From the NCBI GenBank assembly GCA_023974075.1, contig CM043791.1, forward strand, positions 23,524,662-23,588,661: a stretch of 64,000 bases of DNA, written 5' to 3'. Positions 32,250 through 46,273 of this stretch are shown piece by piece (positions within the stretch are counted from its first letter, which is position 1; every line of letters begins with the position of its first letter). The position numbers were made by a program, and so were the translations under genes. The notes under the pieces are model-generated. The model was given only the letters and a program-made list of their open reading frames with translations, did not search any database and was not told the DNA's origin. The stretch is from Chaenocephalus aceratus. Taxonomy: Eukaryota > Chordata > Actinopteri > Perciformes > Channichthyidae.

Positions 32250-32770
32250 GAGTACTGGCATTAGAAGATGGTGTTTGGTTATGTGCTCTGGCAGTTGCTT
32301 TCAGCACATCTAGTTCTAGAAAATGAAGACCACTGAAACCCCTGACCCAGTTTTACTTTTCTGAGGTCTTTATAATTGGCCTTGGCTTATTTCCACAGGG
32401 TCGCTCCCCAATCAAAACCCTTTTTTATTGTTTCTAATGGCAGAACCCTGCCTTGACTGTAGGCCTGCAGTACAATGTGGATATTGTGGATTACTTGAAA
32501 AACACAGGTATGTTTGTATATCTGTGTTGGTGTTTATATTCAATTTACTAATTTCCAGTTTACAAGTCATATTCTCTACTGTTCAGTCTGCAAACGCACA
32601 TAAAAGTACACACGCATTCTTCATCCAATGTTTTTTTTACGAGAAAAGGGGTTGAGGTGGAAGACAAACTGTGAACAGGCTACTGTAGCTGTAAAGAATG
32701 TATATATGAATGGTTTTTAACTTGTTTCAAACTTGATTTTGCTTGTAAACCAGGCTACATGCCGAATAAA

Positions 32771-33362
32771 TATTTTGTCTATTCTGACTACTCTTTTTAA
32801 ATATGTTTTTAAAATGACATGAGTGTGAATATGAAGAGAAGGACATGTATGATGTAGACCTTGGATTTAACTATGCCTTGCCAATTATGAGGACATTTAA
32901 AAGTTGATATGGAAAATATTAACTTATTTTAAATATTTGGAAATGTTTTCCATCATATACAATAAACTAAATGTTTGTTAGAAATTGCTTTTCTACAATC
33001 ATAGATTAAAACAACAAAAAGCTAATATAGGACTTGAAGGAATTCTAGATGTTTTTACAGCAGACCTTTTCCACAACAGACAAGTTCTTTCAGTATATTT
33101 TTAAAAATAAGCCAGCATGCAAGAACAGGCCTTTAGTAAATGTACTAAGCAATTCCACAACTGGTTGATTATCAGACAAGGTAACACAAAGCATGTATAT
33201 CATATATTAAAAGAAAAGGCCTTTGGAAGCAAATCGGGCATGGTTCAATTTATAACATATTTATTTTTTGGATGTGCTATTAACCAAGAATGATCTGAAG
33301 TTAAATATAGTTATACTTAGTTAAAAATGTTGATCACTGGTGGTGAAATGTTCAAGTTTTAA
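32771..33362. other. Intergenic region downstream of arhgap4
   Basis: AT-rich, with no exon or bounded element recognised. The right part may belong to the 5' region of the L1-clade LINE whose ORF1 fragment starts next. Confidence 0.35.
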
Positions 33363-33501
33363 AATGAAAGAAGACTTAATCAAAAAAACCTGGCAGAAAA
33401 AGGTCAACGTGGACCATGATTACGCACCTGAATTGCAGAGAAGGAGGAGGCAGTATGTGGAAGCCAAAGCAGCACTTAATGGGGCGAAGCCTGCGAGCTA
33501 G
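33363..33501 (+). pseudogene. L1-clade LINE ORF1 fragment (upstream part)
   Basis: The frame from 33363 reads MKEDLIKKTWQKKV and then VDHDYAPELQRRRRQY followed by VEAKAAL. This resembles the RNA-binding ORF1 protein of fish L1-type elements. It stops at about 33501. The expected continuation of ORF1 reappears about 2 kb further on, near 35464, so this fragment and the next LINE piece probably belong to one split element. Confidence 0.5.
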
Positions 33502-33614
33502 TTCAGGCAGTCAACTCGAGCACTTATGCTGCATTCATACATAATGCCCTTGCCACTCTACAACCAACCAAACAGAGTCTCCTTAATACGCCGCTCTATT
33601 TAACCTGTCAGATA

Positions 33615-35219
<1,605 letters not shown>

Positions 35220-35463
35220 TATCTCTCTATGCTTTGCTTGCTGCTGCTTTGCTGCAGCTACTTCTACGTCGCTGCTGCTTGCCTGCCCCACCACCACCCC
35301 AGCTTCCACCTGTAGGCTCGGGGGTTAGTTATTTAATCATCACTCATCGTGCTATGTATATCTGTGGAGTGATGAGGCCCGAGCCTAGACGCCAAACTCA
35401 ACTATATGCTGCTAAACATGTTAAAGAAACACGTGAGTTGTCTGACTGAAAGGAAAGAAACAT

Positions 35464-38400
35464 AAGATTCCAGAGCCCATTCCCGGCCAGACTAACTGTG
35501 TTTTATGAGGACAACCCAGTGGTCTACAACTCGGCTGAGGAGGCAGACATGGTGAAGAGAGGGATACCAGTGACGGTCCTAAAAAACCTGGGAACCCAGC
35601 AGAAAGCGGGGAGATCAACTGCACCCGAGCTCTAAGCAACATTTCAAGGAACGGCTTTGAGGCTTTCGACATCGGGATACCTGATAAGTAGCCTATGTTT
35701 CATAAATGCCCACTTTAATGGATGCTCCATTCTGAATATCTTGGTTAATCCTATCTTTTGTTAAAAAACAATAATAAGGCTATTTTGAGGCAACTGAGAC
35801 TATTTCTTTTTTTTCTTTGCATTTATTATTATTATTTTCCTGCCTACCCAAAGGTTGAGACTAAATTGAATAGAAGGCTTATGCCACGGGCACTTGTGGG
35901 CCAAATGTTGGGTCGGTTTGCTACTCTCTGTATACTATGGACCTAATGTATCAGTTTAAGGGCTGAAGAGGGCCCCCTTCCATCACTAAGAGGAAGAGAC
36001 TTTCCCTCCACACTCCAACATTCCAAGGCCCAATACGAGGCTTTAAATCTGGAAGTCAATGACAGTTATGTTTGTGGATATTATTTTGTTATACTTTTTT
36101 TGGTTATAGTTTTGGATTGTATTAATGTTATATACACAACAGGGGATGTGAGAAATTATTTGAATGCAGGAACTCATGGATTTAAAATAAAGGCAAATAG
36201 TCATCATGCAAAGTAAAGGGCCAATTAAAGTAATTACATACTATGTGAACGGTCTGGGAAATCCAATTAAAAGGAATAAAGTAATGTCAAAATTAAAAAG
36301 AGATAGAGCCGAAATAGCTCTCCTTCAGGAGACTCATCTTACAGAACAGGAACACCAAAAACTTAAAAAGTGGAATTTCAATCCATACTCATCCTCTTAC
36401 AGAAAGGGATCCAGGAGGGGCATGACAATCTTAATCTCCAGTTAATTACATTTTAAATGCACATATGAAAAAAAGGACAAAGAAAGGAAATGTGCAGGGT
36501 ACTTTAGTTACCCTCCTGAATAATGTATATGCCCCTCCCCCCCCACCCCCCGGGATCTGAATGGTCATTTTACAAACACATTTTTAAAATAATAACATTG
36601 GAGGCCCAAGGAATCCTAATTTGTGGGGGAGATTTCAATGTTAGACTTAACCCAACTTTAGATACATCAAAACCTCTTTCCTCAGGAGGGAAGAAAATCA
36701 CCAGGAACATTAAACTGATGTTGGGAGACCTAGGGCTCTCAGATATATGGCGAGACCTAAATCCGTCTAAGAAAGATTTTACCTTTTATTCACACCCACA
36801 CTCTGTATATTCAAGGCTTGATTATCTTTTTATGAATCAGAAAGATTTGTATAGGGTTCAAAATTGCAGTATAGGGACCATGGACTTATCGGACCATGCC
36901 CCGGTCTCCATGGCATTAAATCTAGGACTAGAAAGGAAAAGCACAATCTGGAGACTGAACACAGGAATTCTTAACCAAATTAGGCCGCAAATCAGGACCG
37001 ATATAAAAGATTATCTGAACGATAATGATAATGGAGAAGTGCCCCCAATAATCTTGTGGGATGCATGCAAAGCTGTCCTGAGAGGAAAAATAATTGGATA
37101 CTCCTCAAACATAAATAAGCAAAGAAAAGAGAAAACAAATCAGCTTCAAACAGAACTAAAACATCTAGAAAATATATACATAAGAAAACCCTAAATACAA
37201 AAACTAATATGGAAATAGACAAAAAAAATAACGAACTCCATGAAATCCTCTCAAACGACATAAACAAATATATATTATGAGGAAGGAGGTAAATCAGCAA
37301 AACTATTGACTTACAAATTAAAAAAAACCCAATAAAGCCGCAGGCCCAGATGGTTTCCCTTTTGAATGGTACAGGGAAATGATGGATCGACTGATCCCAA
37401 CAATGAGGGATGCTTTTAACCACGTGCTTCAGGCATAGCCCCCCCCCCTCATGGGGGGAAGCAGTAATCTCCCTGTTACCGAAGGAAGGGAAAGACAAAT
37501 GTGACTGTGGAAGCTATCGTCCAATAAGTGTGCTAAATCAAGACAATACAATCTTTACCCACATTTTGGCAAAAAGACTCGAAGAAATCCTCCCCCAGAT
37601 AACAAACCTAGATCAGACAGGATTTATCCAACAACGGCAAACTCAAGATAATACACGCAGAACTCTACATATAGTTGAACATATATCCAAAAACAAACTC
37701 CAGGCAGTACCTTTGAGCCTCGATGCAGAAAAAGCCTTTGATCGAGTTAACTGGAAATTCCTATACCAGGTTCTTGAAAAGTTTGGCTTTCACAAGATCT
37801 TTATTAATACTGTTCAAGCATTGTACGACAACCCTTATGCAAGAATAACAATAAATGTAGCCATATCAAATTCTTTCAACCTTGAGAGAGGGACACAACA
37901 GGGATGTCCAATTGTCCATACATTATCATTATTTGCTGATGATATTTTAATATACCTGTCAAACCCAGATTAATCATTTTTGAGTTTATTGAAATCTTTG
38001 GACACTTATCGTTCTGTCTCAGGGTACAAACTCAATATAACAAAAACCCAAATACTGAGGTTTAATTACAAGCCAAGCCAACATATAAACTCAACCATTG
38101 AACTTAATTGGGATCTGAACCACTTAAAATATCTGGGAGTAAGCATCTCTAAAGATTCAAAGGAATTGTATACACTAAATGTCAACCCTCTAAATCAGAA
38201 AATAAAAGAAGATATAAATAGATGGAACTTGATCCCAGTGCTGAGCTTTGAATCTCGAATAGAATCAGTGAAAATTAACATCCTACCTAGGCTCTTATAC
38301 CTTTTCCAGAATCTACCAATTGAAATCATAGACAAGCAGTTTAACGAATGCGATAAAACCATATCAAGGTACATTTGGCAAGGGAAGAAACCAAGGATTA

Positions 38401-39580
38401 GATTCTGTACTCTTCAACTAGAAAAAAACAAGGGAGGAGTATCGCTCCCCTGCTTGAAGGACTACTATATATCAGCCCAATTAAGAAGCTTGCTCTGCTG
38501 GTGCAAGTCAGACTACAGGGCAAGATGGAAAGAAATCGAGAACAATGTATCAGGAGGAGTACCAATCGAGGCAAGGTTAGAGGATAAAAGACATGTTAAA
38601 AACGTACTGGAAAAAGATAACCACTGGATCAATCTCTCTTTAAAATGATGGTTAAGGGTCCTTACCAGGAGTGACTTGCTGGAGGAAAAGAAGATATTAA
38701 GATGGTACTCACATGATCTTGATTTCACATTTAAAGGTTGGGCCAAACATGGCCTTACTTCATATTGGAAATGTTTCAGCAAAGGAACCATGATCGATTT
38801 TCAAACACTAAAAAAACTATATGGATTGAATATTTTTATTTCTACAGGTATAACACTACTTAAATAGTTCCCTGTTAGACAGCCAGAAGGCCCTTGAAGA
38901 TCCTTTATTAATAGTTTTCACCAGTGCATACACATCAGACGAAGGGATGAAAGTAATCTCAAAACTTTACAAAGCTCGTCAAGATATTAAAAAGGAAAAT
39001 ACTTTCTATATAAAACACAAATGGGAAAACGAAACCAAAATTATCATCCCTGACGAAGTCTGGACAAATTACTGTACTTTTCAATGGAAGATCTCTAGCT
39101 CAGGTGCCTATCAAATGTTTAGTTGGAAGATGCTGAGCAGGTACTTTTTCAGCCCTCAGTCACCACATCATCTGGGCCCCCCAGCTGCTGTAGGAAATGT
39201 GGTTCTCAGTTACCACATCACTACCATTTGTTTTGGGCTTGCCCTTTAATAGTAACTTTTTGGCAAAAGATCCATTTAGAAATTGAAATAGTACTACAGG
39301 AAAAAATCCCATTAAATTGGGACGAATTTCTATTTGGGCTCGTACATTCAATCCCCACAAACCTCAAAACAAAACAATTATTTGGAATTCTTACTGTTGC
39401 AGTAAAAAAAGTAATAACTAGAAAATAGCTAAAAGCGGACATCCTTTCTCTTGACCACTGGTACGACAAAATCCATGAAATGTATGTTATGGAAAGAATC
39501 ACTTTCTCAATGAGGCTTCAGGAAAACACATTTGAGGAAATATGGAAAAAGTGGAGAATTTACATATCCCAAAGACGACC
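35464..39580 (+). mobile_element. Decayed L1-clade LINE (ORF1 remnant plus ORF2)
   Basis: A dead non-LTR retrotransposon. 35464-35610 reads IRFQSPFPARLTVFYEDN and then NSAEEADMVKRGIPVTVL, an ORF1 remnant. ORF2 follows in pieces. The endonuclease part is 36206-36445 (LLQETHL) and 36523-37194 (GGDFNVRL, SDHAPVSM). The reverse-transcriptase part begins near 37337 (AGPDGFPFEWY) and runs to 37973, with SYRPISVLN, QTGFIQQRQT, DAEKAFDRVNW, GTQQGCP and LFADDIL. The C-terminal part is at 37980-39428 (KYLGVSI, IWQGKKPRIRF, CRKCGSQLPHH). Frameshifts and stops separate the blocks. About 40 residues expected between GTQQGCP and FADD are missing, so the RT core itself is deleted. It ends near a short TATG-rich run at 39610-39690. 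Confidence 0.85.
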
Positions 39581-39702
39581 ATCCCTTGTTTGACTGTTTC
39601 TATACACCGATTGAATGTATATGTATATGTGTGTATGTATGGACACTGACACATGTATGTGTGTATGTGTAGTGTATCTGGATATGTATGCATATCAGCC
39701 TG

Positions 39703-42605
39703 TCCTCCTACAAAAAACGACCATATAGGTCGATTGTTCAGCAGCTAAATACGACCCAGAGACACGTTTTAAAGTGTAGCCCCTCTAGTGGTCGTGTAAG
39801 AAACAACATGCTCCTGTCGATTGCAAACGCTCCGGAGGGTCGTTTATTCACAAATAACCCTCTCTGGAAAATCCTAAATTGTGGAATAGTTTGGCCATTA
39901 AAATGCTTTTTTATTAGATTTCTAGCGAGAAGTGTATATTGTACTTTTATAATCTACGTCCAGTGGATGTGTAGGATCTACAGTTTGATAGATATACGAA
40001 GATGATTTGAGGTCTCGCCAGGAGAACGTGTATATGGGGCAGCTTCCATGTAAAGTTAGCGTGGGTGAAAACAGTATTTTCGGTCTCGAAGTTTTCATAA
40101 TAAAACCGGAAGTATTCCCCACACTGTCAAATGATTACGCAGTGATATCTCCATTACTCATCCACTAAAAAACATCAGTTTATCCTTGTTAATTACACAA
40201 TATTGATTGGTTTAAATTGTGTGCAATGCTTTTGTGTTTTTAACCTTCGATTCGGAGAAACAAATGGTTTTTTCGGAGTTTAGACACGACAGAGTTTCCG
40301 AAGACACTACACTACCCAGAATCCCCAGCTATCGTTTGGGACTACAACATCCGCCTTGCTTTACAAACCCCGTGATTAGCCCTCAAGCTCTGTGATTGGA
40401 TATTGGAGTGGCAGTGCGACAAGGTTACGCTGAGCGTCAAAGCTCTTTGAAATGGAATGGAACCACGCCAGACTATCCAAAACTGGACTTGGACGGGTCC
40501 AGCCCGGCCCTCCCCCCCATAATTACACTTGCTGTGTTTCGCAACATGTTCTATGGCACGTCTCTACTGGGAAATGTAGTTTTAAAAGACGTTTTCGTAT
40601 TTCCCACAATTAGAAGTTGCCAGTATTAAACTGTATACATCCCTGGAGGTTTAGGGGACACGAAACACATTGGTGTTATCAAATTTAAAACATATAATTA
40701 ATACATGGGTGAAAATTGCTTGTGTCCATAATGGGCAGCATTAATATATACCCACACGACAGCTAAGGTCAGAAGAGCTTTATTTTACAGCTGGCCTTAT
40801 GTCTGTGACCCCTCCTGTTGTTCATTGATAAGCCTGAAACATGCACTTGTCAAGGTTCAGATGCACATTTATCAAATATGGCAGTAGCCATCGATCATCT
40901 TAAGATAAGATACTTTATTGATCCCAAGTTGGGAAATGTTTTTGTTACAGCAGCATGTACTACTTTGTTCTACTCCACTACAATTCAGAGGTTAACCTGG
41001 TATTTTTACTCTACTACATTTATTTTTGTTACTTTGCAGATTCTGATTAATGATGTGAAATATAAACAACCCTTAAATCAGACTTTAGTTACACCTGAGT
41101 AAAATTCAGCCTTATCAGTTTGTCTGTTTTGCACATCCTCCTGTTAATATCTTTGGACGTCCTGCACTAAACTGTTTTATTGTAGAGATCACTACAGTAT
41201 CTTCTAGATATTTTCCATTCTATATTTCTATCATTGACCCCTATTTTGTATGTAGGCTACTCTTAATATTTAAATGTTTTCATCAATAACTAAATAAATA
41301 TAACTTATTCAACAACTACATTCAATAACGTGCTTTAACCACTAGGAGGTGCGGTTTAGACCAGTGGTCTAGTTAATAAAACATAATAATATCGTACATA
41401 ATATGACTATTCACTTTATTGTGAGTTTAAAACAGAACGGTAAAGGAAAATACAGTTTCAGTCTCTCGATGTGAAGCTTATGCATTGTACCATGAACCTG
41501 TATAGACCTGTAACAGTCAACTGCATGAGGAGTTGGAAAGGTAGTTCAGAAAATCAGTAATATCTTTAAAAACTACAAAAGAGTCCCTTTCTCTCAGCTG
41601 TGCACCGTTATGGTGTAAATACAGACTATCTACTAATTGGATCAAATATAAAAGTCAGCCGAATTAGTGTTGATACTGCAAGGAGACGTATTGTGTGAAA
41701 AGAAATGGAAGATGTTGTTTAATTGTTGATATATTTATGGTCCACGTCACGTATTCAGTTTTGGCGGCATCTCTTCCAGTTTGTCAAAAGGTCTTCTGAT
41801 CAGGGCTCTATAAATACATATCTAGGGCAGATATGTAATATTGAATGCAGCCGAACCGTGTATTACAATGCCGTTATGTGATGACTTTCAAAGAGAAAAG
41901 CAAGCACACTCGGAATAAAGTATTATTATTATTTTTTTTAATGTTTTCCGATTTCATATCACATAAACACCATATCCCGACGTGCATTGCGGCGTGATTT
42001 TAGCCTATCAAAACCTCTGAAAAAAGAAATGTGTCACTCAGAATCGAAAGAGAAAAACCTATGGGAAAAACACAAAAGCATTGTACACAATTTAAACCAA
42101 TTAATGTCGTATAATTAACTAGGATAAACTGATGTTTTTTTAGTGGATGAGTACTGCAGATATCACTGTTAAATCATTTGATCATTGGTTTTATTATGAA
42201 AACGTCGACACCGGAAATACTGTTTTCAACCCGTAACTTTACATGGAAGCTTGCCGCATATACACGTTCTCCTGACGAAACCTCAAATCATCTTCGTAAT
42301 ATCTATCAAACTATAGATCCTACATATCGACTGGACGTGGATTCTAAAAGTACAATATATACTTATCGCTAGAAATCTAATCAAAACGCGTTTTAATGGC
42401 CAAACTATCCTACAATTTAGGATTTTACAGAGAGGGTTATTTGTGAATAAACAACCCTCTGTAACGTTTGCATTCAACGGGAGCACTAGAGGCCGACAAT
42501 TTTAAAACGTAATTATAGGTCGTATTAAGCGCTTGAACAAACGACATATTTGGTCGTAATAAGGGCTTAAACAATCGACCCATTTAGTCGTATGAGTTGG
42601 AGGAC
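39703..42605. mobile_element. 2.9-kb element with roughly 0.5-0.6-kb terminal inverted repeats
   Basis: The left arm (39703-40260) is matched by the reverse complement of the right arm (42040-42605). Shared stretches include ATTTCTAGCGA, AACCCTCTCTG, GTAGGATCTA and TTTGATAGATAT. The outermost bases TCCTCC...GGTCGATTGTT pair with AACAATCGACC...GGAGGA. The right arm carries a subterminal tandem repeat of about 34 bp (TGGTCGTA..TAAG..CTT..ACAATCGACC) that the left arm lacks in part. The middle holds no convincing gene but contains the phrase ACTTTATTGATCCCAAGTTG, common in fish repeats. I could not identify a target duplication, so the superfamily is open. A partial second copy lies at about 61333-63490. 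Confidence 0.8.
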
Positions 42606-43078
42606 TTGTTGCAGCAGATATACATTTGCCATTTCAAACAACCCCGTGTACTTTTTCGTTTTTATTTTATTTTGACTAATTTTGTTTGCTATTTCATTTG
42701 TCATTTTCGGGTCTCTAAAAATATATGATTTGAAAAACTGTAGGCCTACTTTTAATATAATGTGACCCCAAATATTGAAGGACTTATTAATACATTATTA
42801 ATTTAACACAGAAACCCTTTTTTCTTTCTCACGGTTAGGTTTTTAGTGAAAAAATAAAATAAAGAAGTATAAACTAAGACAATTGTGATAAAAAAAGTTA
42901 ACATTTCAAATAAAGTATTTATCAAATGCACATTTGGTTTTGATTACCTTCCAATAGCGGTGCCATATTGATGTATAATAAATACAAATGTGCAACAAAA
43001 AGACCTGTTTCACTCATAGACTACTGTATAAATATATAAAGGTTTCACTGTAAACATGTGTCTATGGTTTAACTCGGA
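42606..43078. other. Intergenic sequence before ssr4
   Basis: AT-rich sequence between the inverted-repeat element and the ssr4 promoter. No exon or bounded element was recognised. Confidence 0.4.
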
Positions 43079-43150
43079 TGACGTGTCGACATAGTAACTT
43101 CCCAGAATGCTCTGCGGCCCAACAGTCCACGTCATTGCTGCGCATGCGCA
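43079..43150 (+). promoter_or_regulatory. ssr4 proximal promoter: two TGACGTG cores and an NRF1 palindrome
   Basis: TGACGTGT is at 43079-43086. The reverse complement of TGACGTGG (CCACGTCA) is at 43127-43134. The perfect NRF1 palindrome TGCGCATGCGCA is at 43139-43150, about 130 bp before the ATG. TGACGTGG is the core of the unfolded-protein-response element bound by XBP1/ATF6. TRAP subunit genes are known secretory-pathway targets of that response, so the pairing is biologically sensible. The motifs are seen; their use is inferred. Confidence 0.6.
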
Positions 43151-43279
43151 GAGGTCTTGAACCGGAGAGCTGAGGTGGACTTCTTCCCTTCAGTCAGTGA
43201 GAAAGAAAACAGTGCAGTTTGGCAGCTGGACCCAAGAAGCAACACAAAACCCACCAGAAACCCCCCAGATACCACCGCC

Positions 43280-46005
43280 ATGATTCGGATAGCCGCCTTC
43301 CTCGCCCTGTTAGTGGTTGCCTGCTCGGGTAAGTCAGTGGGGGACGAGGGGACATATTTACCGGTTAATAAGCCTGTAATGCTAACCAACCTTAGCTAGC
43401 TACTGTTAGCTAGTTCATCAAATCACGTCCATGTGTCATCTCAATAAGAGGTAAATTAGTCTTGGAGACATGTGTAAGAGCTGTTATCTTGGGCAGATGA
43501 TTAATTCACTAACTTGTACACTGTGTGGTTACAGGAGAGAGCTGCACGGACCCAGCGATCACCCCGTCGGCCTACACCACCTCAGACGCCGTCATCTCCT
43601 CTGAGTCGGTCTTCATCGTTGAACTCAGCCTGGCCTGTGCCAACGGAGCCCAGGTAACAGTCCACCTCCAACATTTCAACCAGACAGTGTGAATGTATAT
43701 GTTGATGTAATGGACTGACTGATGGCCATTTCTGTCCTTTGCAGAGTGTGGTTCTGTATGCTGATGTCAACGGAAGACAGTTCCCTGTGACTAGAGGCCA
43801 GGATGTTGGCAAGTACCAGGTATGCAAGTGTGGCCTCATGTTCATATGTGCATGCCGAAGCTGCTTGACACATTAAGTTTTCCGCAGTGATTTAACCAGG
43901 GTCAAAGGTTCAATGTCCCTGGGTCAATATGTTGAAATCATTCTCCTATATTGAAAAGCCAATCAATTTGCTCCAGGTCATCCCTATTCTTTCTCACTTC
44001 CCTGTGTACTTTCAGCTTTATTTGACTGTTGTATGTCTTTTAAAAATGGACCTTGAGTCTCTTCAATAAAGCTGATGATGTATTCTTCAATAATGGCAAA
44101 TAAAAAAGACAATCTAAAAATAATTGTACTTCAGGTGACCATCTCTTAAAGCCTAGAGTTTATCACCAAAGCATTTGTCAGCATGTGATTTCTTTCCTCA
44201 GGTTTCTTGGAGTCTTCCTCACAAACAGGCCAGCTCTGGAACATATCAGGTGAAATTCTTCGATGAGGAGTCCTACAGTTCCCTCCGCAAGGTTAGTGAT
44301 TAATGTTTTTTGATAAGCTCATACTTATGCCACTGACCTCCATTGTATTTGAAATGATTTGGGTTTGGCAAGTTAGTTTTAAAATCGATTGCATCTCTTT
44401 TGTTCCAGGCCCAGAGAAACAACGAAGATGTAAATGCCATTCAGCCTCTCTTCTCCGTCAACATTGACCACAGGGTGAGTCCTTTTTACACCTTCAGATC
44501 GAGCCTGTGTTTATACACAATCATAGTGTTTGGAAAGAAGTCAGTTTATTATTTCTCAAAGAATCTTCAGAAAACATTACAGATGAAAATGGTCAGTTTT
44601 AAAAAGTATTTTGCAGAAATTAATGTTTCTATAAGTTAATTTGTATAGAAGATAGATATAGAATCATTTTCATCAGTACAACATTTGTATTGTATCTGAC
44701 TGTACTGATTTAGAGACAGACCCTGGAGCTGCTCCATAGACGGTTAAATGAGATCCACAAACACTCGTAGTTCAAGGTTAATTTGACGTCTTCAGAGATT
44801 AACCGATTGTTTGGTCAGTAGCAGAGTCTGCCCGGTTGTCAGTTGATTGTCGTTTTTCCGTGACCAGCCATTCAGTGTCGTATATCCGGTCACATGTAAA
44901 CATGTTGGGCACACAACAGCACCGCCTGCTGTGGCAAAGCACAGCCACACATCATGTTGTTGGTAAAGAAGTGCTTCAGTTTGAATGAAGAAGACTCAAA
45001 GCTTGCATTTTGTAAAACCTCTTATTAAGCTGTGGACAACATCACAGAGGTCCTGTAACATGGTGCCGTTTTGGAGAAAATGTAGGTGAATGCAAAAGGT
45101 GCATCGCTAACTCTCATTGTACAACATGGAATATGCATTTGTTAGTATCTTTTCTTTTCTTTTTTTTTAATGCAGAACAAGAAAAAGCAAAACTGTTAAC
45201 AGGTTTTCCCTTTTTCAAGGAACTCAAAGAAGTGCTGATTAGAATTTAGTGGACAAAAGTCAATGTCCCTATGACATCGCCAAATGTGCTTTAGACTATA
45301 CCTCAAAAATGTATATGCCGATCACCACAATTTTACACAAAGTCTAAAACAATAAAATGATGAAGCTTGACATTTTGGACGGACGGGTGTAAACTCCAAG
45401 TTGACCAGTTGGGGGAGGCATACAGCCACAGGGCAGTACTTTTAGTTTAAAACTTGCCTCTGGAGGAATGTAAACGGGAGCAATAAAACATGTGCTCTTT
45501 ATGGCACTATAACAGCCACCATGCTGATTATATTGCAAAAGGTTTATTTTCTGATATTTTCCAGCTGATGATTTACAGCTGGAATCCCTTCATTCAAGAA
45601 AAACACATTTCTATGAAGCCCACAGAGACACTCGGTTAAGCAGTTGTAGCCACTCTGAAAGGCTTGTTTTGACATTTTGGGAACTATTTTGTTATTGCTC
45701 CTCTTTACCATGCCGGTTTCTTTTAATGAAATGTATTATTGAAAACGGTAGAATAAGGCCTTATAAAAAGAAATCTTCCACTTTGCTCTTAGCCTCTTTG
45801 TGTTTCTAAAACCAGAGGAACTGGAATGTATATTTTTGTAACATCTGTTCCTCTGAACATTTTTATAAGCAGTTTCTAAAATGTGTGAATCTCTCCCCAG
45901 GGTGCGTGGAACGGCCCATGGGTTGCGACTGAGGTGGTGGCTGCCCTCATGGGGATCCTGGTCTACTACCTGGCCTTCACTGCAAAGAGCACCATCCAGG
46001 CATAA
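43280..46005 (+). CDS. ssr4: Signal sequence receptor subunit 4 (TRAP-delta)
   Basis: A subunit of the translocon-associated protein complex at the ER Sec61 channel, which helps translocation and N-glycosylation of secretory proteins. Six exons close in phase: 43280-43328, 43535-43653, 43745-43819, 44202-44291, 44409-44474 and 45901-46005, for 167 residues (human about 173). An N-terminal signal peptide ([17 protein letters not shown]) precedes a lumenal domain beginning [17 protein letters not shown], with [35 protein letters not shown] and [22 protein letters not shown]-terminal membrane helix ([19 protein letters not shown]) and a short tail KSTIQA follow. The start ATG is the only one giving the signal peptide. 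The last intron is long (about 1.4 kb). A poly(A) signal is at 46268-46273. Intact. Confidence 0.96.
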
Positions 46006-46273
46006 ACGATTCACAATCACTGGATCGTTAAAGACTGAAATCTGGTGGATCTCAAACAACGATCCATCATCCATTGTGGTGGCAAGCCGAGAGGACTTTG
46101 CCACTTGATCTGCTTTGAGACGAGCTGGAGCAGCAGTCTTATTTTATTTTTTCTATCCAGACTGTGTCTGTCCGCCATCAGTCTTATCAGTTTTTCCGAT
46201 GAATTTCGTCACAAGTTTGTCCTGCAAATATGATGGAATTTTGTAATTTTTGTTGATAAAACCAAACAATAAA

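Noticed and set aside
36992..37498. 168-residue minus-strand frame
   Set aside because: Antisense of the LINE ORF2; hydrophobic and without family similarity.
40396..40629. Open frames here and at 61619-61900 with shared peptides (CPKLDLNGS-like)
   Set aside because: They match because both lie in copies of the same inverted-repeat element; no domain, and the reading frame is not conserved beyond short stretches.
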